Below are positions 9,080-18,067 of a DNA stretch of 64,000 bases, piece by piece. The position numbers and the translations under genes are program-made. The DNA comes from VGJW01 sp035285595 (GTDB lineage Bacteria > Cyanobacteriota > Sericytochromatia > S15B-MN24 > VGJW01): contig JAYKGV010000049.1 in assembly GCA_035285595.1 (NCBI GenBank), forward strand, positions 1 to 64,000. Direction: 5' to 3'. Within the stretch, counting starts at the first letter, position 1. Each line of letters starts with the position of its first letter. Under the pieces are notes generated by a model that was not told the origin of the DNA, searched no databases, and saw only the letters and a list, made by a program, of their open reading frames with translations.

Positions 9080-9665
9080 GGCTGCTGGCGGCCAAGGGCC
9101 GCTGCAGGCCATGCTCGAGGCTGCCCTTTTCACGACGGCCCAGCCCCTGCCGCTGGATGCCCTTTGCGAGATGCTGGACATCTCGCGCAAGGCCTGCCTT
9201 GAAGGCTTGATCGCCTTGGTCCAGCGACATGAAAACGACCCCGACAGCGGCCTTGAGGTGTCTCGCTCGGACGAAGGCTGGATCTTGCAAGTCAAAGGGG
9301 CTTACCAGACAGTCGTCGATCGACTGTTACCCAGCGACCTGCCTCAGGCCACCCTCAAGACTTTGACGCTCATCGCCATGCGTCAACCCATCCTGCAAAG
9401 AGATGTGGTGGACGTGAGAGGCTCAGGCGCCTACGACCATATCCGGGATCTTGTCGAACGGGGCCTTGTGCGCAAGACCCCCCAAGGCAACAGCGCCCTA
9501 ATTGAACTCGGACCTCGATTCGGAGATTACTTCCGGATTGACAAGGACAAGCTCGCCCAAATTCAGGGACAGACGACCCTCCACTGGCCCACCGAAAAAG
9601 AAGCCGAGGCACCTTCATCTGCAGCAGAACAGTTCCCTGTTCCTGCGGCAGACCTTGAGGACTAA
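9057..9665 (+). CDS. scpB: Segregation and condensation protein B
   Basis: 202 aa. ScpB is a dimeric tandem winged-helix protein that binds ScpA in the condensin complex. Visible family features are LEAALFTTAQPLPLDALCEML near the N-terminus, LKTLTLIAMRQPILQRDVVDVRG in the second winged helix and the turn GSGAYDHIRDLVERGLVRK. The C-terminal 30 residues are a low-complexity Glu/Pro/Ala tail. The ATG lies inside scpA with GGAAAG just upstream. It converges tail-to-tail with the next minus-strand ORF, with a 4-nt overlap. Confidence 0.92.
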   Translation: MARRQQPRAAGGQGPLQAMLEAALFTTAQPLPLDALCEMLDISRKACLEGLIALVQRHENDPDSGLEVSRSDEGWILQVKGAYQTVVDRLLPSDLPQATLKTLTLIAMRQPILQRDVVDVRGSGAYDHIRDLVERGLVRKTPQGNSALIELGPRFGDYFRIDKDKLAQIQGQTTLHWPTEKEAEAPSSAAEQFPVPAADLED

Positions 9666-9994
9666 GCGACGCTGCGGCGCCGGGCACCCTTTCGAACATA
9701 GGGCTTCCGGGCCGGGATATCGGACACAGCCACCAACTGCCAACGGCATGTGCCCCCAAAGACTGCTCGAACAGAAGCGTCCAAACCGTCACGCATCAAC
9801 TCAAGCAACATGACATCTTGCGGCGAACACTCCAGTCGTAGAAGCCCCTCTCCAATCACCATGCGAGACCGCCTGAGGCACGCCGCCACCGCAGCCGACG
9901 TTCGGCGGATGACTTCTCCAAGAAACCGGAAAGCCTCACGGGTCATGCGAACCTTTGCCCCTTGGCGATCCCACAGTATCTGCGTGCCCAACAC
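9662..9994 (-). CDS. Hypothetical protein, 110 aa
   Basis: No family recognised. The GTG-start ORF encodes a small basic protein with a central amphipathic segment (TREAFRFLGEVIRRTSAAVA) and a C-terminal tail KPYVRKGARRRSVA. It has no signal peptide, membrane segment or catalytic motif. It overlaps the scpB stop by 4 nt in convergent orientation, and its upstream neighbour on the same strand ends 67 bp away. The residue mix looks protein-like, and no competing ORF fills the 400-bp gap, so a real gene is more likely than not. Confidence 0.45.
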   Translation of the reverse strand: MLGTQILWDRQGAKVRMTREAFRFLGEVIRRTSAAVAACLRRSRMVIGEGLLRLECSPQDVMLLELMRDGLDASVRAVFGGTCRWQLVAVSDIPARKPYVRKGARRRSVA

Positions 9995-10061
9995 CGACCT
10001 CGCTTTCGAACGAATGTTCCAAGCAACCCTAGATCAAGAACAAACGTTCGTCAAGCGCTTT

Positions 10062-10781
10062 TCAGGACGATGCCGGTTCCGCCGGTTCCCCCCCGTCCAT
10101 TTCGTCCGCCCAAATCAACAGCCAGAGCGCCATCGGACGGATCGGCCCAGGCGGCTGAAGGTCTTTCAACCGTGCCACGAAACGATCGTAGTTGGGCAAG
10201 GGTAGCTCGGGCATGTCCGCGTCATGCATGACCTGCAGGAAGGTCGGTCCGTATTCCCGGCAGATCAGGACACGGGGACGATGATCGAGGTTGACCGAAA
10301 AGGCACCGTAGGCGCGACATACCAGCGGCCTGGCCTCATAGACGGTGCAGAGGCCATCATCGCCCAGCAGAGGGCATCCATCCTCGACGTCGCCCGAAAC
10401 AGGGATCCGAGCCCCCAGGCCCTCGGCCTCCCAAGCCTCCGCCAATGCGACCAAGGCAGGGCGATCCCGTTCATGACGCTTGCGGGCGTGCCGCGCGAGA
10501 GCTTCGCGGCGCTCCACCGGCCATCCGTCGATCTCTCGACGGACGACCTCCCATTCCCGAGTCGAGACCTGGAACAGGGCCTTGGCGCGGCAGCAACCGT
10601 CGCAGCCCGCGCGACAGGGCAACTCGGGCAGTTCACGGGTGAGAGCAAAGGCTGCGTAGTCGGCGACCGTATAGAGGTCTTCCCAGCCTCTGCCCTCGCC
10701 CACGGTTTCCGTGCGGGCGAGGCGATGTCCGCAGGTCCGGAAGGTCGCCTTCAGCAAGGGGAGGTCGTGCATGACCCCCAT
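10062..10781 (-). CDS. YkgJ-family cysteine cluster protein (UPF0153)
   Basis: 239 aa. It carries the family's cysteine arrangement: CRAGCDGCC at residues 56-64, then EDGCPLLGDDGLCTVYEARPLVC further on, matching the Zn/Fe-S-cluster signature of YkgJ-like proteins, whose biochemical role is not established. I start it at the ATG at 10781 (MGVMHDLPLL); an in-frame ATG at 10772 is the alternative. The frame stays open upstream to 11105, but that part is antisense-like sequence inside the preceding gene and has the composition of a shadow. The preceding minus-strand lipoprotein gene ends 61 bp away, so the two may be cotranscribed. Confidence 0.8.
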   Translation of the reverse strand: MGVMHDLPLLKATFRTCGHRLARTETVGEGRGWEDLYTVADYAAFALTRELPELPCRAGCDGCCRAKALFQVSTREWEVVRREIDGWPVERREALARHARKRHERDRPALVALAEAWEAEGLGARIPVSGDVEDGCPLLGDDGLCTVYEARPLVCRAYGAFSVNLDHRPRVLICREYGPTFLQVMHDADMPELPLPNYDRFVARLKDLQPPGPIRPMALWLLIWADEMDGGEPAEPASS

Positions 10782-10842
10782 GTTCCACAAGCACCAAAGG
10801 CCAAGCGATGACGAAGCGCACGGCCGGTCGGCCCAGGGCGCC

Positions 10843-11457
10843 CTACAATCCCGGCACGGGCAGCGACAAGCCAGGCGTGCCGGGGGGCACTGAAAAGCTG
10901 GCATCCGGCAGGGTCGCGCCCAAGCGGACATCATGCCACTCGAGGGTGACCCGTTTGGTCCCGTCCGAAGTCGACCTTTCATACCTGCGGGGCACCCCGT
11001 CCCGCTCGGCCAACCAGAAGCGCTCGATCGTGTCAGAGGCTTCGCGAATCCAGAGGCTGGAGGCCTCACCTCCCACGTCGGCGGACATCGGCACCTTGCG
11101 GGCACCTGTCATCCAACGACTCCGGGCGAAGGGCACCGTCGCGAGATCACCGGGGTCCGGCAAGCCATAGCGGACAAGGACAGCAGGCAAGTCACGCGTT
11201 CGGGCGAAACCACCGACGAACAATATCCAGTTCTCTTTGCCACGCCACCCCAGCGCTGCAGTGCCACGCCCATCGCGAAAGTCGACGCGCCAAACCCCAT
11301 CCCTTGCCGCGAACTCTACGCGCCGCCCCGGTTCCTCGCCAGGCACCGACACGACCAGGGTCGCCAGATACCGATCGATTTCCCGGGAACAAGCCAGCGG
11401 AAGCAAGGCTGCCACCAAGGCCCGACCTCTTCCCGACCAGCGGCTCATGACGAACAT
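10843..11457 (-). CDS. Predicted lipoprotein, LolA/LolB-like fold
   Basis: 204 aa. The start MFVMSRWSGRGRALVAALLPLAC gives a signal peptide with lipobox LPLAC (Cys23). The rest alternates short beta-strand-like segments (WRVDFRDGRGTAALGWRGKENWILFVGG, VTLEWHDVRLGATLPDASFSVPPG). The closing strand-turn with VPPG is typical of outer-membrane lipoprotein-sorting (LolA-like) folds. The assignment rests on pattern only. An in-frame ATG at 11448 is an alternative start. It is divergent from the ATPase gene, and the ATPase's -35 element begins 2 nt from this start. Confidence 0.55.
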   Translation of the reverse strand: MFVMSRWSGRGRALVAALLPLACSREIDRYLATLVVSVPGEEPGRRVEFAARDGVWRVDFRDGRGTAALGWRGKENWILFVGGFARTRDLPAVLVRYGLPDPGDLATVPFARSRWMTGARKVPMSADVGGEASSLWIREASDTIERFWLAERDGVPRRYERSTSDGTKRVTLEWHDVRLGATLPDASFSVPPGTPGLSLPVPGL

Positions 11458-11458
11458 C

Positions 11459-11488
11459 TTGACCCTTGCGACCGCGCGACCGTACCTT
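11459..11488 (+). promoter_or_regulatory. Promoter of the STAND ATPase gene
   Basis: TTGACC (11459-11464), 18 nt, TACCTT (11483-11488). The ATG at 11496 is 7 nt downstream of the -10, so the transcript is predicted to be leaderless. Confidence 0.6.
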
Positions 11489-11495
11489 CGTCAGC

Positions 11496-13268
11496 ATGCG
11501 CCTTTTCATCGGACGCGAACAGATCCTCGCCGAAGCGACGAAGGATCTCGCCGGCCCGCCCGGCATCCGGGCGGTCAACCTGCACGGTCCGGGTGGCATC
11601 GGCAAGACGACGCTCAAGGCCATCCTCCTCGAGCGACTCGAGACCATCGCTCCCGAAACCGCAAGGCTCACCTTGGACGAGACCTGCGGAAGGCTGGGAC
11701 TTCCCGACGCCCTCGAGGCCATGGCGGACGGGTTCCGGCCACCGAGAGACCTTCCCCTGCCCGGCTTCACCCGCCTGCGCCACGCCCTGGCAGTCCTGCG
11801 GCGACTGAGAGGCCGCCTCGCGACCGAAGACGCTCCCGAGATCATACAAGCCGGGCTCGAAGCAGCTCTCTCTGCCGTGGCCGACCCTTCGGACCCCTCG
11901 GAGGCCGCTAGGCGTCCGGCCCTTGAAGCCGCCGTTCAGCGGTGGACCCGGGACCGGGAAGAACAAGACTTCCTCAGAGCCCCGATGCGCGTCCTGGCCA
12001 CGGCGCTGCGGGACGACTTGCGAGAGGGCCTGCGTCCGCCGGCCAGCGGCTGGGAGCGCCTGTTACTGCCCCCTTCAGCAGAGGCGCCCGCAAGAGTCCT
12101 CCTGGTGCTGGATTCCCACGAGGCTCTGCATCCGGCGCTGGGTTCCTGGCTCCTCGCCTGGTTTCTGCCACTGCTTGATGCACCGGGTTCAGGGCTCGAC
12201 TTGAGGCTTCTCGTGTGCGGCCGACTGAAGCTGCGCGATACGGATCCCCTTCGCCGCTGGGATGGATGGAGTACCGAGCTACGTGAATTTGACTTGGAAC
12301 GGTTCACGCTCGCGGAAACGAAGACCTATCTTGCGGCGAGAGGAATCGACACCCAGAGGGCGCCCGAAGCCCTTGAAGCTTCACGAGGCTTACCCTTCCT
12401 GCTGTGCCTCTGGTGCGACACCGACGGCCGGGGACGCGGTCTTGCGCTGCAGCAAGCGGCTCGCCGCATCCGCTGGTGGAAATCGGACAGCGAAATCCGC
12501 TGGATGGAGGCAGCCGCCTATCTGGGCCCCCTGAGCGTGGATGCACTCGAACTCATCCTCGAGGAGCCCGAGGAAGCCGCGCCCGCTTTCCATTGGCTGA
12601 CCACTCATGCTGAAGCCCTTGCTCACGATGACGCAGGTGAGCTGGTGTTGTCACCCGTCGTGGCGGGTATCCTGCGAGACGCCCTGCGGCAGGAATCCCC
12701 ACGCCGGGCAGAGCTGCTGGAACGGGCGGGGCGCGCCGCAAGAGAGCTGATGGCACTGGAACGGACCTGGGGTCCTTCAGCACCTGAGTGGGCTGCGCTG
12801 GCACTTGGACCCGACCTTGGCCCGAGTCCCGCCGGGGCCACAGCGCTTAGACAGGGCCTCGCCTTGGTCATGGAGGATACGCGACGGGGCGAGGACCTTC
12901 GCCTTGCCCTCGACAAGCTGTGGGCCAGGCTTCCCGCGGAGCGTCAGGCAACCTTGCTTCACGAGGCCTCGAGAAAACGAGAGCTCTGGCGTCAGGAGGA
13001 AGAGCAAAGGCAAATAGCCGAAGCCCGTCGGACAACCATGGCCATCCGCGCCGAGCAACTTGCCCGACGCGCAGAAGAATTGCGCCAAGAACTCGTAGAC
13101 CTCGAGCGGCCTGATGAGCGCCCCGAGGATAGGCCTTGGTGGAACATCCTTCGTCGTCGCCCACCAGAACCCGCTGCGGTAGCGAATGACACTGCGGCCC
13201 GTATCCGGCAGACCCTCGAGGACCTCGAAATGGAAATCACCCGCTGCAGAGCAGCCGCAACCACATGA
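11496..13268 (+). CDS. STAND-type P-loop ATPase with C-terminal coiled coil
   Basis: 590 aa. The N-terminus reads MRLFIGREQIL, the usual 'FxGRE' entry to a STAND/AAA NTPase. Walker A GPGGIGKT is at 31-38, Walker B VLLVLDSHE at about 201-209, and ASRGLPFLLCLW at about 295-306 matches the GxP motif of NB-ARC-like modules. A helical/winged-helix region follows, then a Glu/Arg-rich coiled coil at about 490-545 and a final amphipathic helix. STAND proteins are switch ATPases used in signalling or defence, but no sensor repeats or effector domain can be seen here. The start is ATG 11496 because the in-frame upstream TTG (11466) lies inside the promoter. It stands alone, convergent with dnaJ. Confidence 0.75.
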   Translation: MRLFIGREQILAEATKDLAGPPGIRAVNLHGPGGIGKTTLKAILLERLETIAPETARLTLDETCGRLGLPDALEAMADGFRPPRDLPLPGFTRLRHALAVLRRLRGRLATEDAPEIIQAGLEAALSAVADPSDPSEAARRPALEAAVQRWTRDREEQDFLRAPMRVLATALRDDLREGLRPPASGWERLLLPPSAEAPARVLLVLDSHEALHPALGSWLLAWFLPLLDAPGSGLDLRLLVCGRLKLRDTDPLRRWDGWSTELREFDLERFTLAETKTYLAARGIDTQRAPEALEASRGLPFLLCLWCDTDGRGRGLALQQAARRIRWWKSDSEIRWMEAAAYLGPLSVDALELILEEPEEAAPAFHWLTTHAEALAHDDAGELVLSPVVAGILRDALRQESPRRAELLERAGRAARELMALERTWGPSAPEWAALALGPDLGPSPAGATALRQGLALVMEDTRRGEDLRLALDKLWARLPAERQATLLHEASRKRELWRQEEEQRQIAEARRTTMAIRAEQLARRAEELRQELVDLERPDERPEDRPWWNILRRRPPEPAAVANDTAARIRQTLEDLEMEITRCRAAATT

Positions 13269-13280
13269 TCGCGGACGTAC

Positions 13281-14423
13281 TCAGCGGCCGCCCAGAACAC
13301 CCTTGAGAAAGTCCATGAAGCCGTGGCCCGACTTCGTGGCCTCATGGCGATGCGCGGCATCGAACTGCCTCAAGGCGTCGCGCTCGGCATCCGAAAGCTT
13401 GCGTGGCACGACGAGACGCACGATCACGTGCAGATCTCCCTTGCGCCGACCTTCCCGCAACGCCGGAAAGCCCTTCCCCCGCAACACGAACTCGGTCCCT
13501 GTCTGCGTCCCATCGGGAATGACCAGCTTTTCAGGTCCGTCCATCGTGGGAACCTCGACTTCGTCACCCAAGGCCAACTGCGGAAAGGAGACAGGCAGTT
13601 CGTGAAAGAGTTCGGTTCCCTCACGGACGAAACGGGGATCGTCCTCGACCTGCACATGCACGAAGAGGTCGCCCGGAGGCCCTCCTCGCGGCCCCACATC
13701 CCCGTCCCCGGTCGAACGGATCCGCAGGCCCTGATCAGACCCTGCAGGAATACGCAGTGCCATCTCGCGTGACTTGCGCGTCCGTCCCTGGCCCTTGCAA
13801 CTGCCGCACTTGGCCGCGATGGTCCGACCTTCGCCCTCACAAGCGGGACAGGTCACGACCGTAGCGAAATGTCCAAACGGGGTCCGCTGGGTTTGCTGGA
13901 CCTGGCCTACGCCGTGACAGGTCGCGCACGTGACGGGAGTAGAACCCTCCTTGGCCCCGGACCCCTTGCAGGTGTCGCATCTGGCCAGCGCCGACACCTC
14001 GAGGGTCCTGTCGGTTCCCGCATAGGCCTCGGCAAACGTGATCCTGACACCGACCTGAACATCCGCACCCCGCTCGGGTCCTCGACGGCCCCCGCGGCGC
14101 ACGCCCCCGCCAAAGAAGGCCTCGAAGATATCCGACAGATCCCCGAAGCCTGCCGCGTAGGGGTCGAACCCCCGCGCCGCACCTTCCACCCCGGCATGCC
14201 CGTACTGGTCGTAGCGAGCTCGCTTTTCGGGATCCGAAAGGATCGCATAAGCCTCGGTGGCTTCCTTGAACTTGTCTCCCGCATCAGGATCCTTGTTCAC
14301 ATCCGGATGGAACTGGCGGGCCAGCTTGCGGTAAGCCTTCTTGATGTCGTCCTCGGAGGCCGACTTGGACACTCCGAGGACGTCGTAGCAATCGCGGGGC
14401 AAGGAGGTCTTCAGCTTTCCCAA
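13281..14423 (-). CDS. dnaJ: Chaperone protein DnaJ
   Basis: 380 aa. Hsp40 co-chaperone that stimulates DnaK ATPase and delivers unfolded clients. The J-domain (CYDVLGVSKSASEDDIKKAY, HPD in QFHPDVNKD) is followed by a Gly/Phe-rich linker, four CxxCxGxG zinc-binding repeats (CDTCKGSG, CATCHGVG, CPACEGEG, CGSCKGQG) and the C-terminal substrate domains. The start used is a TTG at 14423 inside the dnaK 3' end; a TTG at 14402 (LPRDCYDVLG) is the alternative. It is the last gene of hrcA-grpE-dnaK-dnaJ and ends 12 bp from the convergent ATPase gene. Confidence 0.95.
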   Translation of the reverse strand: MGKLKTSLPRDCYDVLGVSKSASEDDIKKAYRKLARQFHPDVNKDPDAGDKFKEATEAYAILSDPEKRARYDQYGHAGVEGAARGFDPYAAGFGDLSDIFEAFFGGGVRRGGRRGPERGADVQVGVRITFAEAYAGTDRTLEVSALARCDTCKGSGAKEGSTPVTCATCHGVGQVQQTQRTPFGHFATVVTCPACEGEGRTIAAKCGSCKGQGRTRKSREMALRIPAGSDQGLRIRSTGDGDVGPRGGPPGDLFVHVQVEDDPRFVREGTELFHELPVSFPQLALGDEVEVPTMDGPEKLVIPDGTQTGTEFVLRGKGFPALREGRRKGDLHVIVRLVVPRKLSDAERDALRQFDAAHRHEATKSGHGFMDFLKGVLGGR

Positions 14424-16309
14424 TCCGCATCGACGATGTCGCCGTCAGCCTTCGAGCGGCCGGCGGCTGCCGCGGCGGGCTGCGCGTCCTCCGTCACGGC
14501 TTCGGCCTCGTCCTGCTTCTGGTACATCGCCGACGAGATGTCGTAGACCTCCTTCGTCAGATTGGCCGTGGCATCCTGCAAGGCCTTGAGATCCTCGCGA
14601 TCCTTGGCTGCATTGACGGCAGCAACCGCCGATTCGACGCGGGTCTTCTGGTCGGAGGCCAGCTTGTCGGCCGCATCCTTGAGGAGCTTCTCCGCGGCAT
14701 ACACCGCCGCATCCGCTGAATTGCGGGCCTCCGCCAAATCCTTGCGAAGCTTGTCTTGATCCGCAAACATCTCGGCCTCGCGACGCATCCGCTCGACGTC
14801 GTCCTTGGACAGGTTGCCGCTGTTCGTAATGTTGATGCTCTGGGCGTTACCCGTGGCCTTGTCCTTGGCAGACACCTTCACGATGCCATTCGCATCGATG
14901 TCGAACGTGACCTCGATCTGGGGTACGCCACGAGGTGCCGGAGGAATGCCGGAGAGCTGGAAGGTTCCCAAGCTCTGATTGTCGGCCGCCATCTCGCGCT
15001 CACCCTGCAACACCTTGACCTCCACCTGGGTCTGGCCGTCAGCCGCCGTGCTGAAGACCTGGCTCTTGGCCGTCGGGATGGTAGTGTTGCGCTCGATGAT
15101 CTTGGTGAAGACTCCGCCCAAGGTTTCAATGCCGAGGGACAGGGGAGTGACGTCCAACAACAGGACATCCTTGACCTCACCTGCCAGCACGCCCGCCTGA
15201 ATCGCGGCACCGGCCGCAACCGCCTCGTCAGGATTCACACCCTTGTCCGGCTCCTTGCCGAGATACTTGCGAATGGCCTCCTGCACCGCGGGAATGCGGG
15301 TCGAGCCCCCCACGAGGAGGACCTTGTCCACGTCCTTGACGTCGAGCTTGGCCTCACGGATGGCCTCACGCGTCGGCCCCATGCACGCCTCCACGAGGTC
15401 CGCCGTGAGCTCCTCGAACTTAGCGCGGGTCAAAGCCAGTTCCATATGCTTCGGGCCGGTCTGGTCCGCCGTGATGAACGGCAGATTAATCTGCGTCGAC
15501 ACGGTCGCAGACAACTCGATCTTGGCCTTCTCAGCGGCTTCCTTTAGCCGCTGGAGCGCCATCTTGTCCTTGGACAAGTCGATGCCGTCCGACGACTTGA
15601 ACGAGTCGATGAGCCATTCCATGATGCGCTCATCGAAATTATCACCACCAAGGTGGTTGTTACCGGCCGTCGCCTTGACCTCGAAGACGCCGTCGCCAAG
15701 CTCCAGCAAGGAGACGTCGAAGGTGCCGCCCCCCAGATCGAAGACGAGAATCGTCTGGTTGGCTTCCTTGTCGGCCCCGTAGGCCAAAGCGCTGGCCGTG
15801 GGCTCATTGATGATACGCAGGACCTCGAGACCCGCAATGGTTCCAGCATCCTTGGTAGCCTGACGCTGGGCGTCATTGAAATATGCGGGACAGGTGATGA
15901 CGGCCTGCGTCACCTTCTCCCCGAGGTAACCCTCGGCATCGGCCTTGAGCTTGGCCAAGACCATCGCCGAGACCTCCTGGGGCGAGTGCTCCTTGCCAGA
16001 AATCTCGACAGACACACCGCCCGAGGCATTCTTCACGGTCTTGTAGGGAGACTTGGAACGCTCGTCGGCCGTCTCCTCGAAGCTACGTCCGATGAACCGC
16101 TTGATCGAGTACACCGTATTCTCGGCGTTGGTGACGGCCTGACGCTTCGCCACCTGACCGACCAGACGCTCGCCGGTCTTGGTGAAGCCCACGATCGACG
16201 GGGTGAGTCGGTTGCCTTCGGCGTTGGCAATGACGACCGGCTTGCCGCCCTCCATGACGGCGACGACCGAATTCGTCGTACCGAGGTCAATACCGATGAC
16301 CTTACCCAT
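14411..16309 (-). CDS. dnaK: Chaperone protein DnaK (Hsp70)
   Basis: 632 aa. Hsp70 chaperone. It opens VIGIDLGTTNSVVAVMEGG, with the phosphate-2 motif FDLGGGTFDVSLLEL, the adenosine motif VLLVGGSTRIPAVQE and the linker region DVLLLDVTPLSLGIETLGG. The C-terminal lid ends in an acidic ADGDIVDADWES tail in place of the enterobacterial EEVKDKK. The ATG lies inside the grpE 3' end, and the Shine-Dalgarno AAGGAGG is encoded by the last grpE codons. It overlaps both neighbours (8 nt with grpE, 13 nt with dnaJ). Confidence 0.98.
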   Translation of the reverse strand: MGKVIGIDLGTTNSVVAVMEGGKPVVIANAEGNRLTPSIVGFTKTGERLVGQVAKRQAVTNAENTVYSIKRFIGRSFEETADERSKSPYKTVKNASGGVSVEISGKEHSPQEVSAMVLAKLKADAEGYLGEKVTQAVITCPAYFNDAQRQATKDAGTIAGLEVLRIINEPTASALAYGADKEANQTILVFDLGGGTFDVSLLELGDGVFEVKATAGNNHLGGDNFDERIMEWLIDSFKSSDGIDLSKDKMALQRLKEAAEKAKIELSATVSTQINLPFITADQTGPKHMELALTRAKFEELTADLVEACMGPTREAIREAKLDVKDVDKVLLVGGSTRIPAVQEAIRKYLGKEPDKGVNPDEAVAAGAAIQAGVLAGEVKDVLLLDVTPLSLGIETLGGVFTKIIERNTTIPTAKSQVFSTAADGQTQVEVKVLQGEREMAADNQSLGTFQLSGIPPAPRGVPQIEVTFDIDANGIVKVSAKDKATGNAQSINITNSGNLSKDDVERMRREAEMFADQDKLRKDLAEARNSADAAVYAAEKLLKDAADKLASDQKTRVESAVAAVNAAKDREDLKALQDATANLTKEVYDISSAMYQKQDEAEAVTEDAQPAAAAAGRSKADGDIVDADWES

Positions 16310-16973
16310 GTGCGTCCTCCTTGGTGCTTTCCGTGACCGTGGCTTCCGCCATCAGTTCTTCGAGTGTGATGTCTGCGGCCTGCTCCGTCGGGGCCTCCTG
16401 TTCGGAGGCCGCCGCGGGAGCAGCTGCGGGAGTCGGGTTGCTGGCGATCTGGACCATGGCCGGGCGCACGACCTTGCCGCTCAGCGTGTAGCCCGGCTGC
16501 AGCACGGCCACGACCGAACCGTCCGGGTATTCGGTGGTCTCGACATTGCCGACGGCTTCGTGCATCCGGGGATCGAACGGCGAACCCACCGGCGTCATCG
16601 CCTCGACACCCTGCTGCCGCAAAGTGTCCATGAGCTGACGGTGAATCATCGTCACCCCCTGCTGGAAGGCTGCGGGGTCGGCCTGCTGGGCATGGGCCAC
16701 AGCTCGTTCGAAGTTGTCGATAACCGGAAGAAGATTCTCGACCAAGCGCTGGGCGGCGAAGCGAATGAGCTCCTCGCGTTCCTGCGACGCGCGACGCCGG
16801 AAATTTTCAAAGTCCGCAGCCATACGCTGCAGCTGGGAGGTCATCTCCTGCAAACGCCCCTCGAGCTCGGTTTCCCGGGGCGAAGGAACCTGGTCCGCCT
16901 GCCCGGCACCGGGAAGCGACGCACCGCCCATGGTGGGCAACTGCGCTCCACCCATCGCCTCTCCTGACGTCAT
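16302..16973 (-). CDS. grpE: Nucleotide exchange factor GrpE
   Basis: 223 aa. Releases ADP from DnaK. The coiled-coil/core signature DFENFRRRASQEREELIRFA followed by VENLLPVIDNFERAV is present, and the beta domain ends GYTLSGKVVRPAMVQIAS. The C-terminal 35 residues are an Ala/Glu-rich extension. The ATG at 16973 overlaps the hrcA stop (TGATG) and has GGGAGG about 5 nt upstream; the frame extends upstream inside hrcA but without GrpE character. Confidence 0.95.
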   Translation of the reverse strand: MTSGEAMGGAQLPTMGGASLPGAGQADQVPSPRETELEGRLQEMTSQLQRMAADFENFRRRASQEREELIRFAAQRLVENLLPVIDNFERAVAHAQQADPAAFQQGVTMIHRQLMDTLRQQGVEAMTPVGSPFDPRMHEAVGNVETTEYPDGSVVAVLQPGYTLSGKVVRPAMVQIASNPTPAAAPAAASEQEAPTEQAADITLEELMAEATVTESTKEDAHG

Positions 16974-18046
16974 CAGGACCTCCCCTCTCCGTGCAAGCGT
17001 ACCCCCAGGACCTCGGTTAGTCCGGCCGCCAGAGCCGAAACCGCCGTCACCGCCGACCCGTAATCGAGACGAGTGGGGCCGAGGATCGCCACCTCTCCCG
17101 CAATCTCTCCCCCCATCGTATAGGATGCAGCCACCACACTGCATTCCTGAAGCTCGGGAACCCTGTGTTCCGAGCCGATGCGGATGCGCACGGCCGCATT
17201 GGCAGGCCCTAGATCACTCAATTCGTGCATCCAGCGCAGCACACGATCGGGACGATCGAGAAAATCCAGCAAACCGTCGATGCGTTGCTGAAACTCGGGT
17301 TGACGCGCCAGATGGGCGGTGTGGGCGATGACCAGAGCATCCTCCGCAGGCTCGAGACGACCCAGAACCTGCCGAATGAGATCGCTGTGCCGGCCCATCC
17401 TGGCGGCCAGTCCTTCGAGGACCTGACCAGTCAAGGCATCCAGAGGCCGATCCACGAGTTGCTGTTGCAGACCGAGGGCCAGATCAGCCAGGTCTTCAGC
17501 GTGGACGGGCTCGTCGAACGTCACGCTCCGGTGGGTCACGCTTCCCGATGTCGCCACCACGACAAGCAAAGCCTCGCGATCCGTGACCGGCACGAGGGTG
17601 AGCGCCCGGATCCGGGCCCCCGCAGGCCGTGGAGAGCGCACGATGGCGGTACAACCTGAGAGCACGGCCGCAAGGCGCGCCGTCTGGGTCATGAGGTCGC
17701 GCAGATCATCGGCCTGCCGCTGACGACGCCGGATGTCCTCGCGCACCTCGGGCGAGAGCGAGGGCAACGACATGAGTTCCTCGACGAACACGCGATAGCC
17801 TTGGTCAGAAGGTACTCTTCCCGCCGATGTATGGGGCTGGCGCAGCAGACCTTCATCCTCGAGATCGGCCAAGGCGTTGCGGATGGTCGCAGGAGAAAGT
17901 CCAAGCCCATACTTACGTGACAGCGTACGTGACCCTACGGGCTCCGCCGTCGATACGTAATCGTCGACCACGGCCCGCAGAATGTCTCGCTGTCTCTGGT
18001 TCAGCAAGGGATGATCCTTGACTCCGATCTTTAGCACTCTCGACAA
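16973..18046 (-). CDS. hrcA: Heat-inducible transcription repressor HrcA
   Basis: 357 aa. Represses class I heat-shock genes by binding CIRCE. The N-terminal winged helix is clear: LNQRQRDILRAVVDDYVSTA then SRKYGLGLSPATIRNALADL. The C-terminal domain ends with the conserved-type VAILGPTRLDYGSAVTAVSAL. The TTG start at 18046 falls inside the CIRCE spacer; a GTG at 18037 and a TTG just before LNQRQRD are alternatives, and no Shine-Dalgarno clearly decides. It is the first gene of the heat-shock operon, directly behind a canonical promoter and operator, so it should autoregulate. Confidence 0.93.
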   Translation of the reverse strand: MSRVLKIGVKDHPLLNQRQRDILRAVVDDYVSTAEPVGSRTLSRKYGLGLSPATIRNALADLEDEGLLRQPHTSAGRVPSDQGYRVFVEELMSLPSLSPEVREDIRRRQRQADDLRDLMTQTARLAAVLSGCTAIVRSPRPAGARIRALTLVPVTDREALLVVVATSGSVTHRSVTFDEPVHAEDLADLALGLQQQLVDRPLDALTGQVLEGLAARMGRHSDLIRQVLGRLEPAEDALVIAHTAHLARQPEFQQRIDGLLDFLDRPDRVLRWMHELSDLGPANAAVRIRIGSEHRVPELQECSVVAASYTMGGEIAGEVAILGPTRLDYGSAVTAVSALAAGLTEVLGVRLHGEGRS

Positions 18047-18057
18047 ACGAGTGCCAA
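18031..18057. promoter_or_regulatory. CIRCE operator
   Basis: TTAGCACTC (18031-18039), 9-nt spacer, GAGTGCCAA (18049-18057). This matches the CIRCE consensus TTAGCACTC-N9-GAGTGCTAA with one mismatch in the right arm. It overlaps the hrcA start region and lies just after the predicted transcription start, where HrcA binding would block transcription. Confidence 0.93.
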
Positions 18058-18067
18058 AACCGGATTC

